Shown here: positions 51,404-59,628 of the stretch, piece after piece
How the letters are laid out: each line of letters opens with the position of its first letter
How positions within the stretch are numbered: position 1 is the first letter of the stretch
Assembly: GCF_024055715.1 (NCBI RefSeq)
Contig: NZ_JAMXMV010000008.1
Coordinates: forward strand, 310,001 to 374,000
DNA from: Actinoallomurus soli
GTDB taxonomy: Bacteria; Actinomycetota; Actinomycetes; Streptosporangiales; Streptosporangiaceae
Length of the DNA stretch: 64,000 nucleotides
Direction: 5' to 3'
The notes under the pieces: generated by a model
The model's database searches: none
What the model was told of the DNA's origin: nothing
The model's input: the letters and a program-made list of their open reading frames with translations, nothing else
Translations under genes and position numbers: made by a program

Positions 51404-51774
51404 CGCGGCCGCCGGTCGGCGTCCTTGGCGGCGTCGAGCGCGCGGCGGATCTCGGCCATCTCTCCCGGCTCCATCTTCTCCATGAACCGTACGAGGGCGG
51501 CGGCACGGTCCTGCGCGGAGTCGAGCGCCTCGGCCACCAGCTGGGCGGTGTAGTCGTCTCGGCTGCCCGCCGGCCAGTAGCGGAAGGCCCGGCCGTGCTT
51601 CTCCCGGGCCAGCCAGCCCTTCCGGTAGAGGATCTCCGTCACCGTGAGCACGGTGTTGTAGGCGGGGGTCGGCTCGCGGCTCAGCCGGTCACGGACGTCC
51701 CGGACCGTGATCGCCTTGTCGGCCGACCACATCACCTCCATGATCGCCGCCTCGAGCTCCCCGAACCGCGGCAT
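51400..51774 (-). CDS. BlaI/MecI/CopY family transcriptional repressor
   Basis: A 124-residue winged-helix repressor. The start LGELEAAIMEVMW-type helix (FGELEAAIMEVMWSADKAIT) and recognition region PTPAYNTVLTVTEILYRKGW match the family; the C-terminal half is the dimerisation domain cut by the partner protease in related systems. AAGGGG lies upstream of the ATG at 51774. An operator-like sequence lies 26 bases upstream and is shared with the gene at 51826-52545. Its stop overlaps the M56 gene start. Confidence 0.93.
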   Translation of the reverse strand: MPRFGELEAAIMEVMWSADKAITVRDVRDRLSREPTPAYNTVLTVTEILYRKGWLAREKHGRAFRYWPAGSRDDYTAQLVAEALDSAQDRAAALVRFMEKMEPGEMAEIRRALDAAKDADRRPR

Positions 51775-51795
51775 GGGTCCCCTTCCGCCTCTGCT

Positions 51796-51814
51796 TTCAC
51801 CTAAGCCGGATAGT
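51796..51814. promoter_or_regulatory. Putative BlaI operator at blaI
   Basis: TTCACCTAAGCCGGATAGT, a half-conserved palindrome of type CCTAAGC-N-GNTTAGG. Thirteen bases (TTCACCTAAGCCG) are identical to the complement of the site at 52568. TACATGTGA follows directly. Confidence 0.6.
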
Positions 51815-51825
51815 ACATGTGATCG

Positions 51826-52545
51826 TCACTCGCCGACCGGGAAGTCGTAGTGGGACGGCACCCGAATGCTCGCGTGCGCCGGTCCGTACACCAGCGCGAT
51901 CTCCCGGTGGGGTGCCAGTTCGATCGCGGCGGGGTCGCCGGTCTGCCGCTTGCCGTCGACGTAGGCGGTCAGCGTGCGGGTGCCGCCGGCCTTGAGGGCG
52001 CCGAGGCCCGTGGCGCTCAACGGGACACCCCATTCGGTGAACAGTTGGCCGAGCGTGTACCGCTTGCCGGTCGTGGGCGCTTCGATGTGCAGCACTCCGG
52101 TGGTGTCGTGGGTGTGCAGCTCGGACATGGCGTCGCCGGACGCCGCGATGCCCAGGTCGGCCGGAACCGGCACGGCCTTGCCGTCGACCAGGATGTCCAG
52201 GTGCGTGTGGAAGTGCACGGCGGTGCCCTCCATGGGGGCCACGGCCAGGCCTTCCTTCCGGGCGCGGTCGGCCGTGTCGTCCGGGCGGGGCCACGGCGGG
52301 CGGGCCGCCGCCGCGCCGTCCGCCGCGGCGGGGGCGGCCGCACCGCCGGGGCTCTTCTTCTCATGGGACGTCGAGGCCCAGACGCCCGCGGCCACCAGGA
52401 CGGCGGCGACGCCCCCGCCCGCGACCCAGGTCGTGATCCGCCGGCGCCGCCGCCTGCGCTCCTCGGCGGCCCGCTCGGCCGCGAGCCGCTCCCGCGCGCT
52501 CCGTCGGCGCGCCGCCTCTCTGTCGCGTCCGTCCGTCTTAGCCAT
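51826..52545 (-). CDS. Membrane-anchored His-rich domain protein under BlaI-type control
   Basis: A 239-residue protein. The N-terminus is a highly charged helix (residues 5-38, Arg/Glu/Ala-rich), then one membrane span (TTWVAGGGVAAVLVAAGVWA) and an Ala/Gly/Pro linker. The outer domain (about 95-239) has two His clusters, VHFHTHLDILVDG and ELHTHDTTGVLHIEAP, followed by YTLGQLFTEWGVPL. This domain occurs in many actinobacterial membrane proteins of unknown function; metal binding by the five His residues is inference. GAGGAGG lies before the ATG at 52545 and a perfect operator palindrome 23 bases upstream. It is on the same strand as, and just before, blaI. Confidence 0.8.
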   Translation of the reverse strand: MAKTDGRDREAARRRSARERLAAERAAEERRRRRRRITTWVAGGGVAAVLVAAGVWASTSHEKKSPGGAAAPAAADGAAAARPPWPRPDDTADRARKEGLAVAPMEGTAVHFHTHLDILVDGKAVPVPADLGIAASGDAMSELHTHDTTGVLHIEAPTTGKRYTLGQLFTEWGVPLSATGLGALKAGGTRTLTAYVDGKRQTGDPAAIELAPHREIALVYGPAHASIRVPSHYDFPVGE

Positions 52546-52567
52546 CCCGCGCCTCCTCGACGTAAAA

Positions 52568-52582
52568 CCTAAGCGGCTTAGG
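52568..52582. promoter_or_regulatory. Putative BlaI operator at the His-rich membrane protein gene
   Basis: CCTAAGCGGCTTAGG, a perfect 15-bp palindrome 23 bases upstream of the ATG at 52545. The complement of its flank extends the match with the blaI site to TTCACCTAAGCCG. Confidence 0.7.
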
Positions 52583-52715
52583 TGAAGGGTAGCGCGCTTC
52601 GATCCCGTGATCGAGGCTCGGGTCGTACGTCGTGCCGTTCCGGGCGCGAGCGAACGTCCGCGGGGCCCCGGCACGTCCGCGCGGGCTCCGGCACGTCGGC
52701 GCGGTGTTCTCGGCG

Positions 52716-52775
52716 GGCGACGTGCGGCGGGGCGACGTGCGGCGGGGCGACGTGCGGCGGGTGACCTGCGGCGGG
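52716..52775. repeat. 15-bp tandem repeat (four units)
   Basis: GGCGACGTGCGGCGG occurs three times in register (52716, 52731, 52746) and once with changes (52761). It ends right at the stop codon of the LLM oxidoreductase gene at 52778. The rest of 52583-52715 holds no gene. Confidence 0.8.
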
Positions 52776-52777
52776 GG

Positions 52778-53653
52778 TTACATCCGGGCGATGACGTCCT
52801 CGGCGAAGCGCTCCATCGTGGCGATCTTGAGGGCCAGGCCGGAGCAGCGCCGCTTCTCCTCCTCGGTGGCGAGCCGCCAGGGGGCGGCCATGGTCCCGTC
52901 GACGCCCCGGTCCCGCCACTTCCGGTACAGCGACGGGCTCGGCATCGCCGCGATCGGCGCGATGACCCGCAGGTCGCCGAGCTTGCGGCCGTACTCGGCG
53001 AGGTGCGCGGACAGGCGTTCGAGCAGCTCGGACAGCCGGTCCTCCGAGTAGATCCGGTTGCCGATCCACCCGTCGGCGAACCGTGCCGTACGGCGCAGCG
53101 CCGCGTCGCTGTCCCCGCCGACGTACACCGGGATCGGCTCGGAGGGGACCGGTGCGATGCTCAGCGGCCCGAAGTCGTACCGGTCGCCGTGGTGCTCGAC
53201 CGGTCCGGCGCGCCACAGCGTCCGCAGGGCCGGCAGCATCTCGTCGAGCCGCCGGCCGCGCGTGTGGAAGTCCTGCCCGGTCTGCCGGAACTCGTCCGCG
53301 CACCAGCCGACGCCGACGCCGAACCGTACGCGGTTCGCCGACAGCACCGCCGCGGTCGACACCGCCTTCGCCACCGTGAACAGGTCGCGCGCCGGCGCGA
53401 CGTAGACGTTCGTGGCGAAGTTCAGCCGGGAGGTCACCGCGGCCATCGCGCCGATGGTGACCCACACGTCCGGCCAGTGCGTGGTCGCGTCGTACGGCGG
53501 CTCACCCGTCCGGGAGTACGGGTAGCGGGACGTGAAGTCGGCGTGGAACAGGTGGTCCGAGACGGTCAGGGTGTCGTAGCCCAGCCGCTCGGCCGCCTGT
53601 GCCAGCCCGACGTACTCCCCGGCGTCGCAGAACCCGCCGAGCCAGAACTCCAT
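52778..53653 (-). CDS. LLM class F420-dependent oxidoreductase
   Basis: A 291-residue TIM-barrel oxidoreductase of the luciferase-like superfamily, probably using coenzyme F420 as most actinobacterial members do. Family marks are TVSDHLFHADF, SRLNFATNVYVAPARDLFTV, RVRFGVGVGWCADEFRQTG and PIPVYVGGDSDAALRRTARF. The start at ATG 53653 is six bases from the stop of the next gene upstream (53660), so it is the last gene of a minus-strand operon: hydrolase, LLM, LLM. Substrate unknown; two LLM enzymes with an alpha/beta hydrolase suggest a small catabolic pathway. Confidence 0.9.
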   Translation of the reverse strand: MEFWLGGFCDAGEYVGLAQAAERLGYDTLTVSDHLFHADFTSRYPYSRTGEPPYDATTHWPDVWVTIGAMAAVTSRLNFATNVYVAPARDLFTVAKAVSTAAVLSANRVRFGVGVGWCADEFRQTGQDFHTRGRRLDEMLPALRTLWRAGPVEHHGDRYDFGPLSIAPVPSEPIPVYVGGDSDAALRRTARFADGWIGNRIYSEDRLSELLERLSAHLAEYGRKLGDLRVIAPIAAMPSPSLYRKWRDRGVDGTMAAPWRLATEEEKRRCSGLALKIATMERFAEDVIARM

Positions 53654-53659
53654 GGCCGC

Positions 53660-54910
53660 TCAGTCCGCGAACTCGGGGATGACCTTGGTGGCGAACAGTT
53701 CGAGGTTCCGCTTGACGGTGTCGAGCGGCAGCACGCCCTGCTGGCCCTGCATGTACAGCCCGAACCATTCGAGGTCCGGCATCCGGTCGAGCATCCGCTG
53801 GATGCCGCGCTTGACGTCGTCCGGGCCGCCGAGCAGCGCCATCTCGACCTCGTTCATGCGCTTGAAATCGCCCTTCTCCGGGCTGATGGGGACGTGCTTG
53901 TCGTCCTCCTTCTTGCGCATGACCTCCAGGTACCCGAACGGGCCGAAGAAGGCGGCGAAGTCCTTGGGCATGTTCCGGCCGTACGTCTCGATGGCGTCCT
54001 CACGCGTGTCCGCCATGCCGACGATCTTGAGGATGCCGGTGTGCTCGCCGAGCTTGTAGTTCTTGCCGCACTTGGCCGACTCCTCCTGGTACAGGCGGGC
54101 CTTGGCGGCGTGGTCGTCCGGGTTCGGCGTGAACAGCCACGGCAGGATGCCCTCCTGGGCCGCCCGGATCACGGACCGGTCGCTGATCGTGAACGGCTGC
54201 CACAGCTCCGGGTAGGGGTTCTGGTACGGCCGCGGGCACACGGCGACCGAGCGGATCACGCCCTCGTCGTCGATCTCGCCCGGCGCGCCGAACGTCCGCG
54301 TCCACTCGGTGGCCGGCCAGCCCTCGATGCCGTCGTACGGGAACGGCACCTCGTAGTCCAGGACGTCGCTCTTGTACTTCACCGTGTCCTGCGTCCACGC
54401 CATCTTCATGATCTTCAGGACTTCGCCGAAGACGTCGAAGTTGCGGTTGTCGGACGCCGAGCCGTCGGACCGCGCGGCCGCGGCGTGCCAGCGCTGGCCG
54501 AGCACGTTCATCCAGCGGTTCTGGTAGCCGCGGGCGACGCCGAGGCGCAGTCGCCCCTTGGAGAACTGATCGAGCAGCGCGACGTCCTCGGCGGCGCGGA
54601 TCGGGTCCCAGGCCGGCAGGACGAGGCCGAGCGGCGCCAGCAGGATCCGCTCCGTACGGGCCGCCAGGTCGGTGAGGAACATCAGCGGGTTGACCGAGAA
54701 CTCCATGCCCTCGGAGTGGAAGTGATGCTCGGTCATCATGAGGGCGTCGAAGCCGACCCGGTCCGCGTGCACCGCGATCTCCCGGACCTCGTGCAGGAGT
54801 TTCTGGTACGACTCGGTGTCCCGCCCGATGGGGCGCCTCGCCCTGGCGTTCTCCTCGGCGCTGTAGCCCGACCCCGGAATCTGCGGATTGAGGAAGATGG
54901 CGAACTTCAC
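53660..54910 (-). CDS. LLM class flavin-dependent oxidoreductase (long type)
   Basis: A 416-residue luciferase-like enzyme, longer than its two neighbours. It resembles the group containing two-component flavin monooxygenases: MMTEHHFHSEGMEFSVNPLM, LGLVLPAWDPIRAAEDVALL and SKGRLRLGVARGYQNRW. An insert at about 195-260 (DVLDYEVPFPYDGIEGWPAT) covers the active site. The GTG at 54910 overlaps the hydrolase stop (GTGA) and has AGGGG upstream; a start at 54931 would overlap too far. No flavin reductase gene is nearby. Confidence 0.9.
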   Translation of the reverse strand: MKFAIFLNPQIPGSGYSAEENARARRPIGRDTESYQKLLHEVREIAVHADRVGFDALMMTEHHFHSEGMEFSVNPLMFLTDLAARTERILLAPLGLVLPAWDPIRAAEDVALLDQFSKGRLRLGVARGYQNRWMNVLGQRWHAAAARSDGSASDNRNFDVFGEVLKIMKMAWTQDTVKYKSDVLDYEVPFPYDGIEGWPATEWTRTFGAPGEIDDEGVIRSVAVCPRPYQNPYPELWQPFTISDRSVIRAAQEGILPWLFTPNPDDHAAKARLYQEESAKCGKNYKLGEHTGILKIVGMADTREDAIETYGRNMPKDFAAFFGPFGYLEVMRKKEDDKHVPISPEKGDFKRMNEVEMALLGGPDDVKRGIQRMLDRMPDLEWFGLYMQGQQGVLPLDTVKRNLELFATKVIPEFAD

Positions 54911-55719
54911 TGCGTAACCCCTTTGATCCATCGGTTCATGACGAGCAGGAATTCCCTGGGGCGTTCCTCATGGAGGCGGTGGCCCGAGCCGGGCCACGTC
55001 ACGGTCGTCGAGGCGGGATGCCTGAACAGCGACTCCTCCCAGGCGGCCTGGGCCGGGTCGTAACGGAAGGTGAGCACCGGGCACTCGCGGCGCTTGAGGT
55101 AGTGGTCGGAGGCCGGCCGGCTGCCGATCTGGTCGTCGCCGGTGAACAGCCCCGCGAACGCCTCGGCCAGCACGTGCGGCGGCATGGCGAGCAGCCGCCG
55201 GGCGTGCCACACCTTGATCATGGGCGGCGTGACCGGCGTGTAGCACCACTCGTCGATCCGCAGCGCGGCTCCGGCGTCCGCCCGCAGCGCCCGTACCTGC
55301 GCCGGAGCGGCCTCGGAGATCGCGGGTGGATGGCCGTAGCCCGGGTCCACGCAGACGAGCGCCGTGATCCTTTCGGGATGCTCGACCGCGAGGACGCTGA
55401 CGATCTGGCCGCCCATCGAGTGACCGACCCCGATGACCCGCGGGATGTCGAGGTGGTCCAGCAGCCGCACGAGGTCGGCGGCCATGTCGCGCGGGTGGAA
55501 CCCGCTCGGCGGCACCGAGGAGTTGCCGTGGCCGCGCAGGTCGACGGCGATGACGCGGCGGCGCGCAGTCAGGTCCGGCAGGTGCCAGGACCATTCCTGG
55601 GAGTCCGAGCCCCAGCCGTGCACGAGGAGGAGCGGCGGGTCGCCGGTCCCGTCGTCGGTGTAGAACAGCCGAACGTCGCCTCCCGGCCGGCCCGGATCCG
55701 CGAGGTCCGCGAACGGCAT
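54907..55719 (-). CDS. Alpha/beta fold hydrolase
   Basis: A 270-residue cytosolic hydrolase. The oxyanion motif is LLVHGWGSDSQEW, the nucleophile Ser is in VGHSMGGQ (about residue 100), the Asp is probably in TFRYDPAQAAW and the His is in PGSGHRLHEERP. The cap domain (about 125-200) has Trp and Met residues that fit a hydrophobic substrate. First gene of a minus-strand operon with two LLM oxidoreductases and divergent from a third. An inverted repeat at 55785 in the 104-base divergent region may serve both directions. Confidence 0.9.
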   Translation of the reverse strand: MPFADLADPGRPGGDVRLFYTDDGTGDPPLLLVHGWGSDSQEWSWHLPDLTARRRVIAVDLRGHGNSSVPPSGFHPRDMAADLVRLLDHLDIPRVIGVGHSMGGQIVSVLAVEHPERITALVCVDPGYGHPPAISEAAPAQVRALRADAGAALRIDEWCYTPVTPPMIKVWHARRLLAMPPHVLAEAFAGLFTGDDQIGSRPASDHYLKRRECPVLTFRYDPAQAAWEESLFRHPASTTVTWPGSGHRLHEERPREFLLVMNRWIKGVTQ

Positions 55720-55784
55720 GGCGCCCCTCTCCGTCGTGCTGCCGGCTGTGCCCGAACAAGCGCACGCTACATCAATCTACAATT

Positions 55785-55802
55785 ACCGAGCAATCGCTTG
55801 GT
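55785..55802. promoter_or_regulatory. Inverted repeat between divergent hydrolase and LLM genes
   Basis: ACCGAGCAATCGCTTGGT: seven-base arms ACCGAGC and GCTTGGT, one mismatch, around AATC. It sits in an AT-rich patch 22 bases before the LLM ATG at 55824 and 66 bases before the hydrolase ATG. The size and spacing fit a TetR-type operator, but no regulator gene adjoins. Confidence 0.5.
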
Positions 55803-55823
55803 CGAATAACCTTCGGAGGGCGT

Positions 55824-56699
55824 ATGAGGCTCGGCGTCACGATGTTCGCCACGGACCGGGCGATGGCCGTCCCCGAACTCGCCGTGGAGGCCGAGAGGCG
55901 CGGGTTCGCCTCCCTCTACCTGCCCGAGCACACGCACATCCCCGTGAGCCGCACCACCCCGCCGCCGACCGGCGACGCGGCCCTGCCGGAGGAGTACGCG
56001 CGGACGCTCGATCCGCTCATCGCCCTGGCCGCCGCCGCGTCGGTCACCTCGCGGATCGTCCTGGGCACCGGCGTCTCGCTCATCGCCGAGCGGGAGCCGA
56101 TCGTCACCGCCAAGGCGGTCGCGACCCTCGACAACCTCAGCGGCGGCCGGGTCGCCCTCGGCGTCGGCTTCGGCTGGAACCGCGAGGAGGCCGCCGACCA
56201 CGGAGTGCGCTGGGAGACCCGCCGCGCCCGCGCCCGCGAACACGTCCTCGCCATGCGCGCCCTGTGGGAACGCGAGGAGGCGTCGTACGAGGGGGAGTTC
56301 GTGCGCTTCACCCCGTCATGGGCCTGGCCCAAACCGGCCCGGCGCATCCCGGTCCTGCTCGGCGGCGCGCCGGGACCGACGCTGTTCCGCCACATCGCGG
56401 AGTACGGCGACGGCTGGCTGCCCATCGGCGGCGCCGGCGTCCGCGAGGCGCTGCCCGCCCTGCGCGACGCCTGCGCCCGCGTCGGCCGCGCCCCGGTCCC
56501 GGTCATCCCGTTCGGCACCGAGCCGACCCCGGGCAAGCTCGACTACTACGCCTCCCTCGGCATCGAGGAGGTCGTCCTCCGCCTCCCCGCGGGCCCGAGG
56601 GACGAGGTCCTCCCGATCCTCGACGCCTATGCCGACACCTACCTGTCGATCCACCTCGGCCGGACGCGGGTAACGCGTCGCGGATCACGGCTTCCGTGA
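55824..56699 (+). CDS. LLM class F420-dependent oxidoreductase
   Basis: A 291-residue luciferase-like oxidoreductase. Motifs: LYLPEHTHIPVSRTTPPPTG, SRIVLGTGVSLIAEREPIVT, GRVALGVGFGWNREEAADHG and RIPVLLGGAPGPTLFRHIAE. It is of the Rv-type family with a TIGR03619-like length and is related to the gene at 52778. GGAGGG lies six bases before the ATG. The C-terminal tail (RTRVTRRGSRLP) runs into IS-derived sequence, and the normal end is probably near VLPILDAYADTYLS, so the last residues may be foreign. Confidence 0.88.
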   Translation: MRLGVTMFATDRAMAVPELAVEAERRGFASLYLPEHTHIPVSRTTPPPTGDAALPEEYARTLDPLIALAAAASVTSRIVLGTGVSLIAEREPIVTAKAVATLDNLSGGRVALGVGFGWNREEAADHGVRWETRRARAREHVLAMRALWEREEASYEGEFVRFTPSWAWPKPARRIPVLLGGAPGPTLFRHIAEYGDGWLPIGGAGVREALPALRDACARVGRAPVPVIPFGTEPTPGKLDYYASLGIEEVVLRLPAGPRDEVLPILDAYADTYLSIHLGRTRVTRRGSRLP

Positions 56700-56715
56700 T
56701 CACAGATCCTCGCCG

Positions 56716-56950
56716 GATGGAGACTGCGGCCTGGATCTTCATCACCGACCCCGACTTCAGGATCAAGGCCGAGCGGGTGCTCGGCTTGTACGCCCGCGCC
56801 TGGCAGAGCGTCCAGCTCGACACGGGCGAGTACGTCATCAGCGCGGGCCCGAAGACCTCCATTCAGGCCCGCTGCCGCTGTCACCCCACCCTCGCCCCGG
56901 GCCAGGCGAGAGCGATGCGCGTCAACCACACCTACGGACGCGGCGGCGCC
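56716..56950 (+). mobile_element. IS630-type transposase fragment, copy 1
   Basis: One frame reads IFITDPDFRIKAERVLGLYA, then LDTGEYVISAGPKTSIQARC and RCHPTLAPGQARAMRVNHTY. This is the region around the first catalytic Asp of IS630-family transposases, where SADEKTSIQAR is usual. Here the D-E reads G-P, so the Asp is gone. No N-terminal HTH or later DDE parts remain. The stretch 56794-56846 recurs at 60445-60498. Confidence 0.8.
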
Positions 56951-57097
56951 TGCTCCAGCGAAGGAGCCGGCCGAGGTTCGGACGATGACGTCGGCGGCGG
57001 CCAGGTCGGTGCCGACGTCGCGCAGCCCGGTGAGAACGCCGATCTACCAGCAGATGCCGACCATTCCGCCGCCGCTGAGGACGAGTGCGATGTGGCC
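56948..57097 (-). pseudogene. Patatin-like phospholipase N-terminal remnant
   Basis: On the minus strand from 57097 the sequence reads HIALVLSGGGMVGICW, an in-frame stop, then IGVLTGLRDVGTDLAAADVI and VRTSAGSFAGAG. This matches the start of patatin-family lipases (ALVLGGGG..G...E.GVL.GL, then GTSAGS). The nonsense codon, the G-to-R change before TSAGS and the IS630 junction at about 56950 show it is dead. 57098-57157 holds nothing else. Confidence 0.65.
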
Positions 57098-57157
57098 ATG
57101 AGGATCTGCATTTCGCGGATGATGGTGGTTTGTCCGGGCTCGGGTCGGCGTCGGGTG

Positions 57158-58642
57158 TCAGAGGTTGACGACGACGGCCTTGGTTTCGGTGTAGGCGTCG
57201 ATGACGTCGGTGCCGTGCTCGCGTCCGATGCCGGACTGCTTCATGCCGCCGAAGGGCAGTGGGCCGGTGCTCATGTCGTTGACCGTGTTGACCCATACCG
57301 TGCCGGCCTGCAGGCGCTCGGCCATGGTGTGGGCGCGGGAGAGGTTGGTGGTGTAAATGCTGGCGGCCAGGCCGTAGGGGGAGTCGTTGGCGATGTGTAC
57401 GGCTTGCTCGTCGTCGTGAAAGGGCATCAGCAGGGCTACGGGCCCGAAGATCTCTTCCTGGGCGATGCGGGAGGCGTTGTCCAGGCCGGTGACCAGGGTG
57501 GGGCCGACGAACAGGTCCTTGTCCCCGAAAGGACCGGTGCCGGCGATGGTGCCGCCGAGTTGCCGGGCGAGGCCGATGTAGCCGGTGACCTTCTCGTAGT
57601 GGCCGCGTGAGGCGAGCGGGCCCATCGCGGTGGCCGGGTGGAAGGGGTCGCCGAGGGTGTAGGCGGCCATCCTCTCGGTGAGAAGTCGGGTGAATGGCTC
57701 GCGTACGTTCTCGTGGACCAGGATGCGGGTGCCGGCGACGCATCCTTGTCCGCTGCCGGCGCAGAACGCCATTGCGGCCGCTGTGGCCGCGTCGTTGAGG
57801 TCGGCGTCATCCAGGACGATGAACGGGGATTTACCGCCCAGTTCGAGGGTGACGCGTTTGAGGGTGGTGGCGGAGGCTTGCAGCACGTGCTTGCCCACGG
57901 CTGTCGAGCCGGTGAAGCTGATCTTGTCCACGCCGGGGTGGGTGATCAGGAGTTCCCCGGTGCTGTGCCCGGGCCCGGTCACCACGTTCAGCACACCGTC
58001 GGGCAAGTCGGTGTGCTGGGTGATCAGTTCGGCGATCCGCAGCAGGCTCAGTGATGTCTGCTCGGAGGGCTTGGCCACCACGGTGTTGCCGGTGGCCAGG
58101 GCCGGGGCGATCTTGTAGCCCATCTGCAGCACCGGGCCGTTCCAACCGGCGATGGCGGCGACCACGCCCAGCGGCCTGCGGGTGGTGTACTTCAGTTGCG
58201 AGGGTGCGGAGGGGGCGGTGGCACCGTAGATGCGGGTGGGCCAGCCGGCGTAGTGCCGGAACACCTCCACGGTGTGCGCCACCATGTAGCCGGTGCCGGC
58301 CAGCGGTCCGCCCATCTCCAGCGAGTCGAGGGTGGCCAGCTCCTGCGCATGGGCCTCGATCACATCAGCGATCTGATACAGGATCCGGCTGCGCCGCTCG
58401 GGCGTGATGCCGGACCACTGCGGCGAGGCGAAGGCCCGCCGTGCGGCCGCGACCGCGGCATCGACATCCTGCGGCCCGGCCACGGCGATCGTGGTCAGCT
58501 CCTGTTCGGTCATCGGGTCGATGCTGGCGATGCGCTCACCCTGCTGCGCGGGCTGCTCACGGCCATCGATGAAGACGCCGTGCGGCATCTCCAGGAAGGG
58601 GGGAGCCGGCCGGGGCGTGGTCAGAGTCAATGGGGAGGACAT
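57158..58642 (-). CDS. NAD(P)-dependent aldehyde dehydrogenase
   Basis: A 494-residue ALDH-superfamily enzyme oxidising an aldehyde to its acid in the cytosol. The catalytic Glu is in VTLELGGKSPFIVL, the nucleophile Cys in GSGQGCVAGTRILV, and the cofactor loop is FTGSTAVGKHVLQ. Other marks are GWNGPVLQMGYKIAPALATG, EEIFGPVALLMPF and PFGGMKQSGIGREHG. The length is standard. It is followed downstream by remnants and shares the minus strand with the SDR gene 56 bases upstream; a two-step alcohol-to-acid route is plausible but inferred. Both are bracketed by IS630 fragments. Confidence 0.93.
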   Translation of the reverse strand: MSSPLTLTTPRPAPPFLEMPHGVFIDGREQPAQQGERIASIDPMTEQELTTIAVAGPQDVDAAVAAARRAFASPQWSGITPERRSRILYQIADVIEAHAQELATLDSLEMGGPLAGTGYMVAHTVEVFRHYAGWPTRIYGATAPSAPSQLKYTTRRPLGVVAAIAGWNGPVLQMGYKIAPALATGNTVVAKPSEQTSLSLLRIAELITQHTDLPDGVLNVVTGPGHSTGELLITHPGVDKISFTGSTAVGKHVLQASATTLKRVTLELGGKSPFIVLDDADLNDAATAAAMAFCAGSGQGCVAGTRILVHENVREPFTRLLTERMAAYTLGDPFHPATAMGPLASRGHYEKVTGYIGLARQLGGTIAGTGPFGDKDLFVGPTLVTGLDNASRIAQEEIFGPVALLMPFHDDEQAVHIANDSPYGLAASIYTTNLSRAHTMAERLQAGTVWVNTVNDMSTGPLPFGGMKQSGIGREHGTDVIDAYTETKAVVVNL

Positions 58643-58698
58643 GGTGGTGGCGTACTTCTCTCTGGGTGCGGGCGTGAGCGATCGGCTGTGCAGGCCGC

Positions 58699-59514
58699 TC
58701 AGGCGTTCTTGCGGTCGCCGGCGGCAGTCATCCGGTCGATCATCTGGGTCATCTGCTTGCGGGTCATCAGGTGCCGCCCCAGGGCGGCCATCAGGCGGTT
58801 GCGTCGCCCGGCGGCCACGCTGGGCGGCGGGTTGGTGCGGTCCAGGGCCCTGAACACGTCGGCCACCACCTCACGTGGTTCCTGCAGCTTCTGCCCGCCC
58901 GTGGCCGCAGTGGTACCGGCGACGTCGAAGAACTCCGTGGCGGTCGCTCCGGGCGACAGTGCGATGACCTTCAGACCGGTGCCGCGGGATTCCGCCCACA
59001 GCGCCTCCGTCAGGCTCAACACGAACGCCTTCGTCGCGCCGTAGACCGCCATCCGCGGGGTGGCCTGATACGCGGCCATGCTGGCGACGTTGATGAGGAC
59101 GCCGTCGCCGCGCTCACGCAGCGGGCCGATGAAGGCGCGGGTGATGTCCACGACCGCGGCCACGTCCAGCGCGATCTCCTGCCGGATCCGCTCCGGGTCC
59201 TCCTCGTGGAAGGGCCCGTAGGTGGCGAAGCCGGCGTTGTTGACCAAGCTGGTGACCTGAAGGCCGCGGCGCTGGAGCTCGGCCGCGAGCTTCGCCCCCG
59301 CGCGGTCATCCGCCAGGTTCTGTGCGACCGTGTGCACGGCGACCTGGTGCCGGTCCGAAAGTTCGGCCGCCAGCGTCTTGAGCCGGTCCTCGCGGCGGGC
59401 GACCAGCACCAGGTCCGAGCCTCTCGCGGCCAGCTGTCGGGCGAACTCCGCGCCCAGCCCGGCACTGGCCCCGGTGATCAGAGTCAGCTGCCCCCGGTAC
59501 GTCATGGGTGCCAT
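58699..59514 (-). CDS. SDR family NAD(P)-dependent oxidoreductase
   Basis: A 271-residue short-chain dehydrogenase. The cofactor loop is LITGASAGLGAEFARQL, with VNNAGFATYGPF, the catalytic Ser in INVASMAAYQATP and Tyr/Lys in AVYGATKAFVLS. The C-terminal extension (about 225-271; RRNRLMAALGRHLMTRKQMT) matches the DltE/YdfG-like group acting on hydrophobic substrates. Divergent from the TetR gene at 59629, the usual SDR/TetR arrangement. The 114 bases between contain an inverted repeat at 59576. Confidence 0.9.
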   Translation of the reverse strand: MAPMTYRGQLTLITGASAGLGAEFARQLAARGSDLVLVARREDRLKTLAAELSDRHQVAVHTVAQNLADDRAGAKLAAELQRRGLQVTSLVNNAGFATYGPFHEEDPERIRQEIALDVAAVVDITRAFIGPLRERGDGVLINVASMAAYQATPRMAVYGATKAFVLSLTEALWAESRGTGLKVIALSPGATATEFFDVAGTTAATGGQKLQEPREVVADVFRALDRTNPPPSVAAGRRNRLMAALGRHLMTRKQMTQMIDRMTAAGDRKNA

Positions 59515-59575
59515 CTCGATACCTCACTTTCAGATCCCGAATGTCCGTTTAGTCTGTCTCGGCCAACCTGTCAGT

Positions 59576-59594
59576 CATTGACTATAAGGCAATG
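59576..59594. promoter_or_regulatory. Inverted repeat in the SDR/TetR divergent region
   Basis: CATTGAC and GGCAATG are seven-base arms with one mismatch around TATAA, forming an AT-rich 19-base site. It lies 35 bases before the TetR ATG and 61 bases before the SDR ATG and may be the TetR operator. Read on the minus strand it also contains a TATAGT -10-like box. Confidence 0.45.
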
Positions 59595-59628
59595 TAGGAC
59601 TGAGTGGCAGTTGCGGTAGGCTGGTGGC

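Noticed and set aside
50345-51774. Beta-lactam resistance locus
   Set aside because: The M56 protein lacks the penicillin-binding sensor domain and no beta-lactamase gene is present.
52716-52775. CRISPR-like short repeat array
   Set aside because: The 15-bp units are directly adjacent with no spacers; a simple tandem repeat. No other array was seen in the window.
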